Of a DNA stretch of 64,000 nucleotides, positions 16,270-25,498 are shown piece by piece. Within the stretch, counting starts at the first letter, position 1, and each line of letters begins with the position of its first letter. Source of the DNA: Senegalia massiliensis (lineage in GTDB: Bacteria > Bacillota > Clostridia > Tissierellales > SIT17); NCBI RefSeq assembly GCF_009911265.1, contig NZ_QXXA01000009.1, forward strand, positions 1 to 64,000. Reading direction: 5' to 3'. Made by a program: the position numbers and the translations under genes. A model generated the notes under the pieces. It made no database searches. It was not told where the DNA came from and saw nothing but the letters and a program-made list of their open reading frames with translations.

Positions 16270-17142
16270 ATGTTTAATAAAAATATTTCTATAATAGGTG
16301 GAGATAAAAGAAGTATAGAATTAATCAAATTAATTTCTCAAGAAAATACAGTTAAAATCTACGGGTTTGATAAATATGATGAAAAGTTAGATATAAAAGA
16401 AAGTAGAACCTTAGAAGAAGCTATAAAAGAATCAGACATAATAATTTGTCCTTTACCTTTTCATAAAGAGAACAAGTATATTTATTCACCTTTTTCAAGT
16501 GAAAAAATCGAAATTAACTCCCTATTAAAGCTTATAGATAAAAAACAAATATTATTTGGAGGAAAATTTAATAGTGAATTTATTAAAGAATGTAAAGCTA
16601 AAAATATAAATATTCTTGATTATTTTGATAGAGAAGAACTAAAAATAATGAATGCAATTCCAACTACTGAAGGTGCTATTGCTATTGCTATTAATAATTT
16701 GCCTATAACTATACATAATTCTAATACATTAATATTAGGTTACGGTAGAATAGGTAAAATATTATCTAGAATTCTATATGGTTTTGGAGCCAATACAAAT
16801 ATAGTTACACGTAATAAATCTGATATGGCTTGGATTAATGCAAATGGTTACAATGCTATAGATATTAAAAACTTAAATGAAAATCTATCAAATATAGACA
16901 TTATATTTAATACTATTCCTACTACCATATTAAAAGAAAAGCAATTAATTAAATTAAATAAAAACACTTTAATAATTGACATTGCATCTTATCCAGGTGG
17001 AATAGATTTTGAAAAAGCTAAAGAATTAAATTTAAATGTTAAATGGGCTTTAGGAATACCTGGAAAAGTGGCTCCAACTACTGCAGCAAAGATTATACTT
17101 GATACTATCTACAATATTATTTCTGAAATGGAGGATTTCTAA
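16270..17142 (+). CDS. dpaA: Dipicolinate synthase subunit A
   Basis: The ATG at 16270 follows TTGGAGG. The 290-residue product has an N-terminal Rossmann part (ISIIGGDKRSIELIKL) and a second nucleotide-binding segment near 155 (TLILGYGRIGKILSRIL), as in SpoVFA. With DpaB it oxidises the dihydrodipicolinate precursor to dipicolinic acid in the mother cell during sporulation. dpaB starts at the very next base. The sigma-K-like promoter upstream fits late expression. Confidence 0.93.
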   Translation: MFNKNISIIGGDKRSIELIKLISQENTVKIYGFDKYDEKLDIKESRTLEEAIKESDIIICPLPFHKENKYIYSPFSSEKIEINSLLKLIDKKQILFGGKFNSEFIKECKAKNINILDYFDREELKIMNAIPTTEGAIAIAINNLPITIHNSNTLILGYGRIGKILSRILYGFGANTNIVTRNKSDMAWINANGYNAIDIKNLNENLSNIDIIFNTIPTTILKEKQLIKLNKNTLIIDIASYPGGIDFEKAKELNLNVKWALGIPGKVAPTTAAKIILDTIYNIISEMEDF

Positions 17143-17721
17143 ATGTTATTAAAAAATAAAAAAATAGGTTTTGCAATAACAGGATCTTTTTGTAACTTTC
17201 AATATGTATTTCCGCAAATAAAAAAATTGTCAGAAGAAGGGGCAGATATATACCCAATTATTTCAAAATCAGTTGATATCTATGATACAAGATTTGGGAC
17301 TTCAAAAGAATGGAAAGAAAGACTTATAAATATTACAGGTAAGGAAATTATAAAAAATATAGTAGAGGCAGAACCAGTAGGACCAAAACTAGATTTAGAT
17401 TTATTAATTGTTGCACCAGCTACAGGGAATACAACAGCAAAAATTGCCAATGCAATAACTGATACTTCTGTTACAATGGCTGTAAAAGCACATTTAAGGA
17501 ATAATAAACCTGTAGTCCTATCTATAGCTACAAATGATGGATTAGGAGCTAATCTTAAAAACATTGGATTTCTAATGAATACTAAAAATATATACTTTGT
17601 TCCATTTAGCCAAGATGCTCCTCTAAAAAAACCTAAATCATTAGTATCACATTTTGATAAGATTATACCTACTATTCAAGAAGCATTAAAAGGTAATCAA
17701 ATACAGCCCATTTTATTATAA
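17143..17721 (+). CDS. dpaB: Dipicolinate synthase subunit B
   Basis: A 192-residue flavoprotein-type subunit: KIGFAITGSFCNFQYVFPQI at the N-terminus and DLLIVAPATGNTTAKIANAITD in the middle, the latter shared with flavin-dependent decarboxylases such as CoaC. It is SpoVFB by family and by adjacency to dpaA, whose stop codon is immediately before its ATG. A terminator follows. Confidence 0.93.
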   Translation: MLLKNKKIGFAITGSFCNFQYVFPQIKKLSEEGADIYPIISKSVDIYDTRFGTSKEWKERLINITGKEIIKNIVEAEPVGPKLDLDLLIVAPATGNTTAKIANAITDTSVTMAVKAHLRNNKPVVLSIATNDGLGANLKNIGFLMNTKNIYFVPFSQDAPLKKPKSLVSHFDKIIPTIQEALKGNQIQPILL

Positions 17722-17766
17722 AAACCTAAAAAAAGAATCTATTAAATAGATTCTTTTTTAGGTTAT
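17721..17766. terminator. Bidirectional terminator between dpaB and the aspartokinase gene
   Basis: Long inverted repeat with arms AACCTAAAAAA-AGAATCTAT and its complement (one extra A in the left arm), loop TAA. The stop codon of the minus-strand aspartokinase gene (17758) lies inside it. Confidence 0.85.
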
Positions 17767-18753
17767 AAATATTTTATAAAGATTATTAATATGATAATCT
17801 AAATTTTTATTTTCAACTATAAATGTTATTTTTTCATTATCACATATAACTTGTAATTCTTCTTTTTCTTTCTTATTACTATTTAAATAATCACATATAT
17901 TTTTAGTTATTTCTGCCTTATATTCTTCACTAAATAATATGGATATAAAGCTTCTATTCTCTTCATTTCTTACAGCTATACCTATGACTTTTTTCATATT
18001 ATTATCATTATAATTAGTAATAAGTGTGCCTAGAGTATTTGAAAAAATTGAACAAACTCTAATAGGAATATTGTACTTTTCACCTATCATAACTGCTCTA
18101 GGATGAACTACACAAGCACCATTAGATGCTAGCTTATACATATTGTTATATGATATTTTTTCAATATATTTTGTATTTTTTATTAAATTAGGATCTATAA
18201 AAGCTACTCCATCTACATCAGTAAATATATCAACTCTTTTAGCATTTAAATACGCTCCTAAAGCTACAGCAGTAGTATCACTTCCACCTCTTCCTAATGT
18301 TGTAATTTCATTATTTTTAGTCTTACCTTGAAACCCAGCTACTACTACAACTTTATTTTTATTTAGATATTTCTTAATTTTAGTTGTATCTATATCAATA
18401 ATTTTACTTTTTGTAAAATTATCATCTGTTAATATACCTGCTTGATAACCTGTCAACACCTCACAATCTACGTTTTCAGTTTCTAGCAAATGACTAATAA
18501 TTGAAGCAGATATTATTTCACCACATGACATAATTAAATCTTTTATTTTTGGATTAATATTTTTGTTTATTTTTTCCAATTGGTTAATAAGTGTATCTGT
18601 AGCATATGAATCTCCTTTTCTACCAATAGCTGAAACTACTATGACTAATTTATTGTTATTACTAATACACTTTTTAACATGGGATAAGAAGCTTTTTTTG
18701 CTATATATATCCTTAAGTGAAGTTCCTCCATATTTTTGCACTATAATATTCAT
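17758..18753 (-). CDS. dapG: Aspartate kinase, short form (DapG-like)
   Basis: Catalyses phosphorylation of aspartate, the entry to the lysine/diaminopimelate/dipicolinate pathway. Kinase motifs are QKYGGTSL at the N-terminus, SAIGRKGDSYATD, LTGYQAG, TLGRGGSDTTAVALG and DGV. At 331 residues it is shorter than the usual ~400: after the kinase part there is only about 85 residues, in which one degraded ACT-type domain can be fitted rather than two. Allosteric inhibition may be reduced. The neighbours asd, dapA and dpaAB suggest it serves dipicolinate supply. Confidence 0.88.
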   Translation of the reverse strand: MNIIVQKYGGTSLKDIYSKKSFLSHVKKCISNNNKLVIVVSAIGRKGDSYATDTLINQLEKINKNINPKIKDLIMSCGEIISASIISHLLETENVDCEVLTGYQAGILTDDNFTKSKIIDIDTTKIKKYLNKNKVVVVAGFQGKTKNNEITTLGRGGSDTTAVALGAYLNAKRVDIFTDVDGVAFIDPNLIKNTKYIEKISYNNMYKLASNGACVVHPRAVMIGEKYNIPIRVCSIFSNTLGTLITNYNDNNMKKVIGIAVRNEENRSFISILFSEEYKAEITKNICDYLNSNKKEKEELQVICDNEKITFIVENKNLDYHINNLYKIFIT

Positions 18754-18763
18754 ATAATCACTC

Positions 18764-19777
18764 CTAATATTTTAGAATTCTGTCTATTAGAAGTTCTGCA
18801 ATTTGTATTGCATTAAGGGCTGCTCCTTTTCGTAAGTTATCTGAAACTACCCAAATATTAAGTCCATTTTTAATAGTGAAGTCTTTTCTAATCCTTCCTA
18901 CATATACATAATCTGTTTCTTCTGCAGTAATTGGTATAGGATACAAATTGTTTAGAGGATCATCTAAAACTTTAATTCCTTTAAACTTACTTAGTAGTTC
19001 TTTTACAGACTCTGGATCTATTTTTTTCTTAGTTTGAATATTTATAGATTCACAATGCCCTTTAATAACAGGAATACGAACTGCAGTTGCAGAAACCTCA
19101 ATATTTTTATCTAATATTTTTTTTGTTTCATTAACCATTTTCATTTCCTCTTTGGTATATCCATTTTCTATGAAATCATCTATATGAGGTAGAGCATTAA
19201 ATGATATTTGATATGGATATATAGAATTAGAAATATCATTCCCAGCTATATAATCCTTTACTTGATCATTTAATTCGTCAATTGCTTTTTTTCCAGAACC
19301 TGATACAGATTGATAAGTTGAAACTACTATACGTTTAATATTATAACTATCATGTATAGGTTTTAAAGCAACTAACATTTGTATTGTGGAACAATTTGGA
19401 TTTGCTATTATCCCTTTATGAAAATCTATATCATGAGGATTTATTTCAGGAATAATTAATGGTACTTCTTTATTCATCCTAAAACAACTACTATTATCAA
19501 TAACAATACACCCTTCATCAATTGCTATAGGAGCTAATTTTTCACTTATCTCTTTATTTACACAAAAAAATGCAATATCTATACCTTTAAATGCTCCTTT
19601 ACCTGCTTGTTCTGTTATTAAATCTTCATCTTTAAATTTAATCTGTATTCCACTTCCTTCTTCGCTTCCTAATAATTTTAATTTATTTATAGGAAAGTTT
19701 CTTTCTACAAGTAATTCCATAACCTTCTTACCTACTGCTCCTCTGGCGCCCACTATTGCTACATTAAATTTTTTCAT
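18764..19777 (-). CDS. asd: Aspartate-semialdehyde dehydrogenase
   Basis: Reduces aspartyl phosphate to aspartate semialdehyde with NADPH. The N-terminus has the dinucleotide loop VAIVGARGAVGKKV, and the active-site Cys is in IIANPNCSTIQM near residue 129. Later come the substrate-binding stretch RIPVIKGHCESI and the family C-terminus. Full length at 337 residues. The aspartokinase gene follows by 10 bases, making a two-gene unit. Its start is divergent from dapA. Confidence 0.96.
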   Translation of the reverse strand: MKKFNVAIVGARGAVGKKVMELLVERNFPINKLKLLGSEEGSGIQIKFKDEDLITEQAGKGAFKGIDIAFFCVNKEISEKLAPIAIDEGCIVIDNSSCFRMNKEVPLIIPEINPHDIDFHKGIIANPNCSTIQMLVALKPIHDSYNIKRIVVSTYQSVSGSGKKAIDELNDQVKDYIAGNDISNSIYPYQISFNALPHIDDFIENGYTKEEMKMVNETKKILDKNIEVSATAVRIPVIKGHCESINIQTKKKIDPESVKELLSKFKGIKVLDDPLNNLYPIPITAEETDYVYVGRIRKDFTIKNGLNIWVVSDNLRKGAALNAIQIAELLIDRILKY

Positions 19778-19859
19778 TTTTTCCTCCTTATTTTAAATCT
19801 CAAGATATTAATATAATATTCAATTCTATGTAAAAAGGTTAAATACTATCGAAATAAGA

Positions 19860-19886
19860 ACATATTTATAATTAATACATAAAATA
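19860..19886 (+). promoter_or_regulatory. Sigma-K-like promoter of dapA
   Basis: AC at 19860, 16 nt, then CATAAAATA, again the AC-N16/17-CATANNNTA pattern seen before dpaA. It is about 55 bases before the dapA start, on the correct strand. Confidence 0.55.
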
Positions 19887-19941
19887 AATAATATATCAAT
19901 TCTTTATCAATTTAAAATACTGTATTGAAAGGAGATTTTCA

Positions 19942-20814
19942 ATGAATTGGGGAAGATTTATTACAGCTATGGTTACACCTTTTGATGAAAATTTAAATGT
20001 TAATTATGATATGGCGATATTACTTGCTAAAAAATTAATTAAAGATGGAAATACATCATTGGTTATAACAGGTACAACAGGAGAAGCACCTACGCTTACA
20101 AACGAAGAGAAATTTAAATTATACAAAGAAATAAAAGAAAATGTCAATGTTCCAATTATAGCGGGTGTTGGTACAAATTCTACTCAAAAAACTATTTATA
20201 ATGCTAAACTAGCAAAAGATGCTGGAGTAGACGGATTGCTAATTGTTACACCATATTATAATAAGCCAAATCAAGAGTCACTATATTCTCATTTTAAAAA
20301 AATAGCTACAGAAATTGATCTACCTATAATGCTCTATAATGTACCTGGTAGAACAGGTTGTAATATGTTGCCTGAAACAGTAAAAAAACTATCTGAAATT
20401 GATAATATAGTTGCTTTAAAAGAGGCAAGTGGAAATATAACTCAAATATCTGAAATAATAAAAAACACTCCAGAAGATTTTAAAGTTTATTCAGGAGATG
20501 ATATTTCATTTCTGCCATCAATGTCTGTAGGAACATATGGAGTAGTAAGTGTGTCTTCACATATTGTTGGAAAAGAAATGAATGATATGATAAACTCTTT
20601 TATCAAAGGGAATGTTATTAAATCACAAAATATACACTTAAAGCTGTTGAATATTTTCAAAAAATTATTTATAACAACAAATCCTATTCCAGTAAAAGCA
20701 GCATTAAACATAATAGGGATCAACGTAGGAGGAGTAAGATTACCACTAACTAATTTAGGAGAACTTGAAGAAATAATTATAAAAGAAGAACTTGAAAAAT
20801 TAAATATAATATAA
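19942..20814 (+). CDS. dapA: 4-hydroxy-tetrahydrodipicolinate synthase
   Basis: Condenses pyruvate and aspartate semialdehyde; the product feeds both lysine/peptidoglycan and dipicolinate. TIM-barrel motifs are visible: TGTTGEAPTL, GVGTNSTQ, YNVPGRTG with the catalytic Tyr, and the Schiff-base Lys in VALKEASGN near residue 161. Full length. GAAAGGAG precedes the ATG. The sigma-K-like promoter and the dpaAB genes nearby suggest a role in sporulation. Confidence 0.97.
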   Translation: MNWGRFITAMVTPFDENLNVNYDMAILLAKKLIKDGNTSLVITGTTGEAPTLTNEEKFKLYKEIKENVNVPIIAGVGTNSTQKTIYNAKLAKDAGVDGLLIVTPYYNKPNQESLYSHFKKIATEIDLPIMLYNVPGRTGCNMLPETVKKLSEIDNIVALKEASGNITQISEIIKNTPEDFKVYSGDDISFLPSMSVGTYGVVSVSSHIVGKEMNDMINSFIKGNVIKSQNIHLKLLNIFKKLFITTNPIPVKAALNIIGINVGGVRLPLTNLGELEEIIIKEELEKLNII

Positions 20815-20816
20815 TT

Positions 20817-20874
20817 AAAAACATAATAAAAAATAATGAATAAAATTTTATTCATTATTTTTTATTATGTTTTT
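20817..20874. terminator. Bidirectional palindromic terminator between dapA and trmD
   Basis: Perfect 58-base inverted repeat centred at 20845/20846, made almost only of A and T, with T runs on both sides. The last codons of trmD lie in it. Confidence 0.8.
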
Positions 20875-21564
20875 TTCTTTTTCTGATAAATTTATTTTTT
20901 CTAGCAAATCAGGCCTATTTTTATATGTCAGTTTCAAAGATTCATTCTTTCTCCACTCATTAATTTTCTTATGATTACCAGATAACAATATATCTGGTAC
21001 TTTATTACCTTTAAATTCTCTAGGTCTAGTATATTGAGGCGCTTCTAATAACCCATTATAATGAGATTCATCTTTAAATGACTCTTCACTTTTTAATACT
21101 CCAGGAATTAATCTTACAACAGAATCTATAACTGCCATTGCTGGTATCTCTCCACCAGTAAGTACATAATCACCTATGGAAATTATATCAGTCACATAAT
21201 CATCTATTATTCTATTATCTATACCTTCATAATGCCCACATAAAAAAATTAAATGTTCTTCCTTTGAAAAATCATTTGCTAAACCTTGATTAAATACCTT
21301 TCCTTTAGGAGAAAGATAGATAACCCTACTATTATCCTCTTTAACACTTTGAATAGCTCTATATATAGGTTCTGGTTTCATTACCATACCCGGTCCTCCA
21401 CCATAGGGATAGTCATCTACTTTTTTATGTTTATTGTTAGAAAAAGATCTTATATCAATATAATTTATATCTACTATATCATTATCTTTAGCTCTTCCAA
21501 TAATACTCTCGTCTAATACAGAAGTAAACATACTTGGGAATAAAGTTAATACATCTATTTTCAT
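20848..21564 (-). CDS. trmD: tRNA (guanine-37-N1)-methyltransferase
   Basis: Methylates G37 next to the anticodon and so prevents frameshifting. The trefoil-knot SPOUT motifs are present: LFPSMF, YPYGGGPGMVMKPEP, LCGHYEGID and SIGDYVLTGGEIPAM. Length of 238 residues is normal. Its ATG overlaps the rimM stop by four bases. The final residues, encoded in the shared terminator, are low-complexity. Confidence 0.97.
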   Translation of the reverse strand: MKIDVLTLFPSMFTSVLDESIIGRAKDNDIVDINYIDIRSFSNNKHKKVDDYPYGGGPGMVMKPEPIYRAIQSVKEDNSRVIYLSPKGKVFNQGLANDFSKEEHLIFLCGHYEGIDNRIIDDYVTDIISIGDYVLTGGEIPAMAVIDSVVRLIPGVLKSEESFKDESHYNGLLEAPQYTRPREFKGNKVPDILLSGNHKKINEWRKNESLKLTYKNRPDLLEKINLSEKEKNIIKNNE

Positions 21565-22058
21565 TCCAGCAACCCCTCTATAGGATTTATAATAATCTTT
21601 TTATTTGCTAAATCAATTTCTTTGATGAATTCTTTTACTGCTGGAATAAGATATTCTTTATCCTTGTTTTCACTTTTCACAACATATACATCATTTGCAC
21701 CAGGAGTTAAAACATCTTTTACAATACCTACTTCTAATCCTTCTAAAGTAAATACTTTTAAACCTTTTATTTGAAATATAAAGTAACTATCCTCTTCTAA
21801 ATCAACCAAATTGTCTTCAGAAATATATATATATTTATCTTTAAATTTTAAAACATCATTGATGTTAGAATACTCTTTTAACTTTACTATGGGAAAGTTC
21901 TTTTTATATCCTACTTTCTGTATATAATAAGAGTCATCATCAATGTATATTTCTTTTAAATCACTAAATCTTTTAGGATCATCAGTTAATGGTAAAACTT
22001 TTAATTCTCCTCTTATTCCATGAGTATTAATAATTTTTCCAACTTTTATATTTTTCAT
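21561..22058 (-). CDS. rimM: 16S rRNA processing protein RimM
   Basis: Assists maturation of the 30S head. N-terminal beta barrel with VGKIINTHGIRGELKVLPLTD and a C-terminal PRC-barrel with VKDVLTPGANDVYVV and YLIPAVKEFI, both diagnostic. 165 residues. Overlaps trmD by four bases and follows khpA after a hairpin. Confidence 0.96.
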   Translation of the reverse strand: MKNIKVGKIINTHGIRGELKVLPLTDDPKRFSDLKEIYIDDDSYYIQKVGYKKNFPIVKLKEYSNINDVLKFKDKYIYISEDNLVDLEEDSYFIFQIKGLKVFTLEGLEVGIVKDVLTPGANDVYVVKSENKDKEYLIPAVKEFIKEIDLANKKIIINPIEGLLE

Positions 22059-22096
22059 ACTTCTAACCTCTCTTTCAGAAGCAAATATATTTATTT

Positions 22097-22126
22097 AAAA
22101 AAGAGATTAGTTAAACTAATCCCTTT
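22097..22126 (-). terminator. Hairpin with T run between khpA and rimM
   Basis: On the minus strand GATTAG/CTAATC arms with extra AAAG/CTTT pairing, followed by TTTTTT. It starts at the khpA stop codon and may reduce transcription into rimM-trmD. Confidence 0.6.
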
Positions 22127-22352
22127 ATATAATCTCTACAACTACTCTTTTATTTTCTTTTATAGCAGCTGCTTTTACAACAGTTCTTATAGCTTTAGCT
22201 ATTCTACCTTGTTTTCCAATTATTTTACCCATATCATCTGGGGCTACCTTCACTTCAATAATAACTGATTGTGATCCTTCAACTTCATTTACCTCTACTG
22301 AATCCGGATCATCTACAAGTGATTTTGCAATCATTTCTACTAAATCTTTCAC
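22125..22352 (-). CDS. khpA: KH-domain RNA-binding protein KhpA (YlqC)
   Basis: 75-residue single KH domain with the GKIIGKQGRIAKAIR loop that contacts RNA (GxxG). It forms a heterodimer with KhpB in Gram-positives and affects cell elongation and small-RNA biology. Its position between rpsP and rimM is the conserved one. Confidence 0.93.
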   Translation of the reverse strand: MKDLVEMIAKSLVDDPDSVEVNEVEGSQSVIIEVKVAPDDMGKIIGKQGRIAKAIRTVVKAAAIKENKRVVVEII

Positions 22353-22373
22353 CTTTTCACCCCCTAAAAGCTA

Positions 22374-22643
22374 TTATGCTTTTTTGGACTCTTCAAACTT
22401 GTCAAGAACACCATTGTTTTTGAAAAGACTATTTACAGTATCTGTTGGTCTTGCACCATTACTTAACCACTTAACTGCTTTTTCATCATCTATTTTAACT
22501 TCTTTAGGTTCTGAAATAGGATTATAATAACCAATTTCTTCAATAAATCTCCCATCTCTTGGAGAACGAGAATCAGCAACTACAATTCTATAGAAAGGTC
22601 TTTTTTTAGCTCCCATTCTTTTTAATCTTATTTTAACTGACAT
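22374..22643 (-). CDS. rpsP: Ribosomal protein bS16
   Basis: The ATG at 22643 is selected because a perfect AGGAGG lies eight bases upstream; an earlier in-frame GTG overlaps that site. The protein begins [26 protein letters not shown], the bS16 signature, and has 89 residues. It lies directly downstream of ffh. Confidence 0.97.
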   Translation of the reverse strand: MSVKIRLKRMGAKKRPFYRIVVADSRSPRDGRFIEEIGYYNPISEPKEVKIDDEKAVKWLSNGARPTDTVNSLFKNNGVLDKFEESKKA

Positions 22644-22676
22644 ATATTTCACCTCCTTTAAAAGTTATATACTTTA

Positions 22677-24023
22677 TTATTTGAAAAATGGCAAGTTCAT
22701 ACTTCCCCTTTTTTTCATGCTTTTTTCCATGCTAGAAAACTTCTTCATCATCTTTCTAGTTTCTTTGAATTGCTTTAACAGTCTATTTACATCTTGTATA
22801 TTAGTTCCACTTCCATTTGCAATTCTTTTTCGTCTACTACCATTAATAATAGATGGATCTGTTCTTTCATTTTTTGTCATTGACTTAATTATAGCTTCTA
22901 TTTTAACTAATTCTTTATCATCTACATTCAAATTCTTCATTTGCTTCTTATTCATACCTGGAATCATTTCTAAAATTTGACTTAATGGTCCCATGCTTTT
23001 CATTTGCTCCAATTGATCTAAAAAGTCATCAAAAGTAAATTGCTGATTTCTTAATTTACTTTCAAGTTCCATGGCTTTTTTTTGATCAATATTTGCTTGA
23101 GCCTTTTCTATAAGTGATAAAACATCTCCCATACCAAGAATTCGTGATGCCATTCTGTCTGGATGGAAGGGTTCTAGATCATCTAATTTTTCACCCATAC
23201 CAACAAATTTAAGAGGTTTACCAGTTACTGCTCTAATAGATAATGCTGCTCCCCCTCTTGCATCACCATCAAGCTTTGTAAGTACTACTCCATCAATATT
23301 TAACTTGTCGTTAAAGCTTTCAGCAACTGAAACTGCATCTTGTCCTGTCATTGCATCTACTACAAGTAATATTTCATTAGGATTTATACTTTCTTTCATG
23401 TTTCCTAATTCATCCATTAATCCTTCATCTATATGAAGACGTCCAGCTGTATCTATAATAACTAAATCATTTCCATTTTTATTTGCATGTTCTAATCCCG
23501 CTTTTGCTATATTTACTGGGTCTTGTTTATCTCCCATGGTAAATACAGGGATTTTAGCTTGTTCCCCAACAACTTGAAGTTGCTTTATTGCTGCAGGTCT
23601 ATATATGTCACAAGCTACTAATAACGGATTTTTGCCTTTCTTTTTAAGTAAATTTCCTAATTTACCTGATAATGTTGTCTTACCAGCACCTTGAAGACCA
23701 CAAAGCATTATGACAGTAGGAGGATTGTCAGCAAAATTTATTTTACTTTCTTTTTCTCCCATTAAGTTTGTAAGTTCTTCATTTACAATTTTAATAACTT
23801 GTTGACCAGGAGTAAGACTCTCCATAACTTCATGTCCTACAGCTCTTTCTTTAACTTTGTTTACAAAATTCTTTACAACTTTAAAGTTAACATCTGCTTC
23901 GAGAAGTGCTAATTTTACTTCTCTCATTGCTGCCTTTACATCTTTCTCATTTAACTTTCCTTTTCCTTTTAATTTTCCAAGAGTTTTTTGAAGCTTTTCA
24001 CCTAAACTTTCAAAAACCATCAT
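22677..24023 (-). CDS. ffh: Signal recognition particle protein Ffh
   Basis: SRP54 GTPase that binds 4.5S/6S RNA and signal sequences. The N-domain helices come first, then the G domain with GLQGAGKTTLSGKLG, DTAGRLH and TKLDGDARGG. The C-terminal M domain is Met-rich (PGMNKKQMKN) and has the RNA-binding motif NGSRRKRIANGSG. Two adjacent ATGs are possible starts; the second (24020) has better spacing from AGGAGG. It overlaps ylxM. Confidence 0.97.
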   Translation of the reverse strand: MMVFESLGEKLQKTLGKLKGKGKLNEKDVKAAMREVKLALLEADVNFKVVKNFVNKVKERAVGHEVMESLTPGQQVIKIVNEELTNLMGEKESKINFADNPPTVIMLCGLQGAGKTTLSGKLGNLLKKKGKNPLLVACDIYRPAAIKQLQVVGEQAKIPVFTMGDKQDPVNIAKAGLEHANKNGNDLVIIDTAGRLHIDEGLMDELGNMKESINPNEILLVVDAMTGQDAVSVAESFNDKLNIDGVVLTKLDGDARGGAALSIRAVTGKPLKFVGMGEKLDDLEPFHPDRMASRILGMGDVLSLIEKAQANIDQKKAMELESKLRNQQFTFDDFLDQLEQMKSMGPLSQILEMIPGMNKKQMKNLNVDDKELVKIEAIIKSMTKNERTDPSIINGSRRKRIANGSGTNIQDVNRLLKQFKETRKMMKKFSSMEKSMKKRGSMNLPFFK

Positions 24024-24394
24024 TTCACCTCCTGAGTTACAAGTAATTGTTTAACAATACCATTTATTTCTTCAAATATTTCTTTATTTTCACTATTTAT
24101 GATATCGGAGCTGTTTTTTAGTCTATATAATAAACAATTTAATTCTTCTGTTTTTTTTCTATTAATCTCAAACCTTTTTACTAAACCTAATGTATCTTCA
24201 TATTTATACAATACGGACTCTGCTCTTTTTACTAAATCATATGCTCCCTGTCTACTAATTTCTAATTGTTCTCCAATTTCGGTCAATGTTAAATCATGTA
24301 TATAATACAATTCAATTGCTTGAAATTGTCTAGAGCTTAAAAGTTTCCCATAAAAATCAAATAATAAACCTATCTCCACTATCTTTTCAAACAT
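24020..24394 (-). CDS. ylxM: YlxM family SRP-associated helix-turn-helix protein
   Basis: 124 residues with a sigma-70 region 4-like helix-turn-helix: LTEIGEQLEISRQGAYDLVKRAE. It is always located just upstream of ffh in Firmicutes and is thought to bind the SRP or its RNA. Here its stop codon overlaps the ffh start, indicating translational coupling. I saw no SRP RNA gene in the window. Confidence 0.93.
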   Translation of the reverse strand: MFEKIVEIGLLFDFYGKLLSSRQFQAIELYYIHDLTLTEIGEQLEISRQGAYDLVKRAESVLYKYEDTLGLVKRFEINRKKTEELNCLLYRLKNSSDIINSENKEIFEEINGIVKQLLVTQEVK

Positions 24395-24489
24395 AAAATC
24401 AACCTTTTCATTAAAATAACTGAATACATCTGTAAAGTAATTAACTTGACAGATGTATTGTATAATATTTTTTTATATTTGTCAAACAT

Positions 24490-25485
24490 TTAATCCGGAA
24501 AAATTGCATTTACAAAATTATCTCTATCAAACTCTTGTAAATCATTAATTCCTTCACCTACTCCAACAAGCTTTATAGGTACATTTAATTCAGATTGAAC
24601 TGCAAAAATAACCCCACCTTTTGCAGTACCATCAAGTTTTGTAAGTGCTATACCTGTAACATTACATGCTTCTTTAAAAACTTTTGCTTGCATAACTGCA
24701 TTTTGTCCTGTTGTAGCATCAACTACAAGTAATATCTCTTTTGTCGCATCAGGATATTCTCTATTCACTATACGAACTATTTTATTTAATTCATTCATTA
24801 GATTTTTTTTGTTATGAAGCCTTCCAGCAGTATCACAAATTAAAATATCTGTCTTTCTTGCCTTGGCTGCTTGTACGCCATCAAATATAACTGCTGCTGG
24901 ATCAGATCCCTCTTTATGTGATATTAAATCAACATTAGATCTATTAGTCCATTCATTTAATTGCTCTATTGCTGCTGCTCTAAATGTATCACCTGCTGCA
25001 ATAAGAACTTTTTTTCCATTGTTCTTGAACTTATATGCTAATTTTCCAATTGTAGTAGTTTTCCCCACTCCATTTACTCCTACAACTAATATTATAGAAG
25101 GTGAAGGCTCTATATTCAACTTAGAATCCCCTTCTACATCTTCTAGTCTTTCTTTTAATTCTTCTTTAAGTACATCTTTAACATCTGTAGCTTCAGTTAG
25201 CTTTCTTTCTTTAACCTTATCTTTAACATTTTCTATTATAGTTTCAGTTGTTTCAAATCCAATATCTGCCATTATAAGCACTTCTTCAAGTTCTTCAAAT
25301 AGTTCTTCATCAATTTTGTGATAATGTTTAATTATATCATCTACTTTATCAGTTATGCCTTTTCTTGTTTTTTCTAAACCTTCTTTTAACCTACCAAAAA
25401 AACCTTTTTTTTCTTGTTGTAAATCTTCTTTCTCTTCTACTTTTTCTGATTCTTCTTTGTTTTTATTAAATAAATTATCAAACAT
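24490..25485 (-). CDS. ftsY: Signal recognition particle receptor FtsY
   Basis: The short acidic N-terminal part (NKNKEESEKVEEKEDLQQ) is followed by N and G domains: GVNGVGKTTTIGKLA, DTFRAAA, DTAGRLHNK and TKLDGTAKGG. 331 residues, a normal Gram-positive length without the long A domain. It docks Ffh-ribosome complexes at the membrane. It is 13 bases downstream of smc. A 95-base gap separates it from ylxM. Confidence 0.97.
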   Translation of the reverse strand: MFDNLFNKNKEESEKVEEKEDLQQEKKGFFGRLKEGLEKTRKGITDKVDDIIKHYHKIDEELFEELEEVLIMADIGFETTETIIENVKDKVKERKLTEATDVKDVLKEELKERLEDVEGDSKLNIEPSPSIILVVGVNGVGKTTTIGKLAYKFKNNGKKVLIAAGDTFRAAAIEQLNEWTNRSNVDLISHKEGSDPAAVIFDGVQAAKARKTDILICDTAGRLHNKKNLMNELNKIVRIVNREYPDATKEILLVVDATTGQNAVMQAKVFKEACNVTGIALTKLDGTAKGGVIFAVQSELNVPIKLVGVGEGINDLQEFDRDNFVNAIFPD

Positions 25486-25498
25486 ATTTCTCCTCCTA

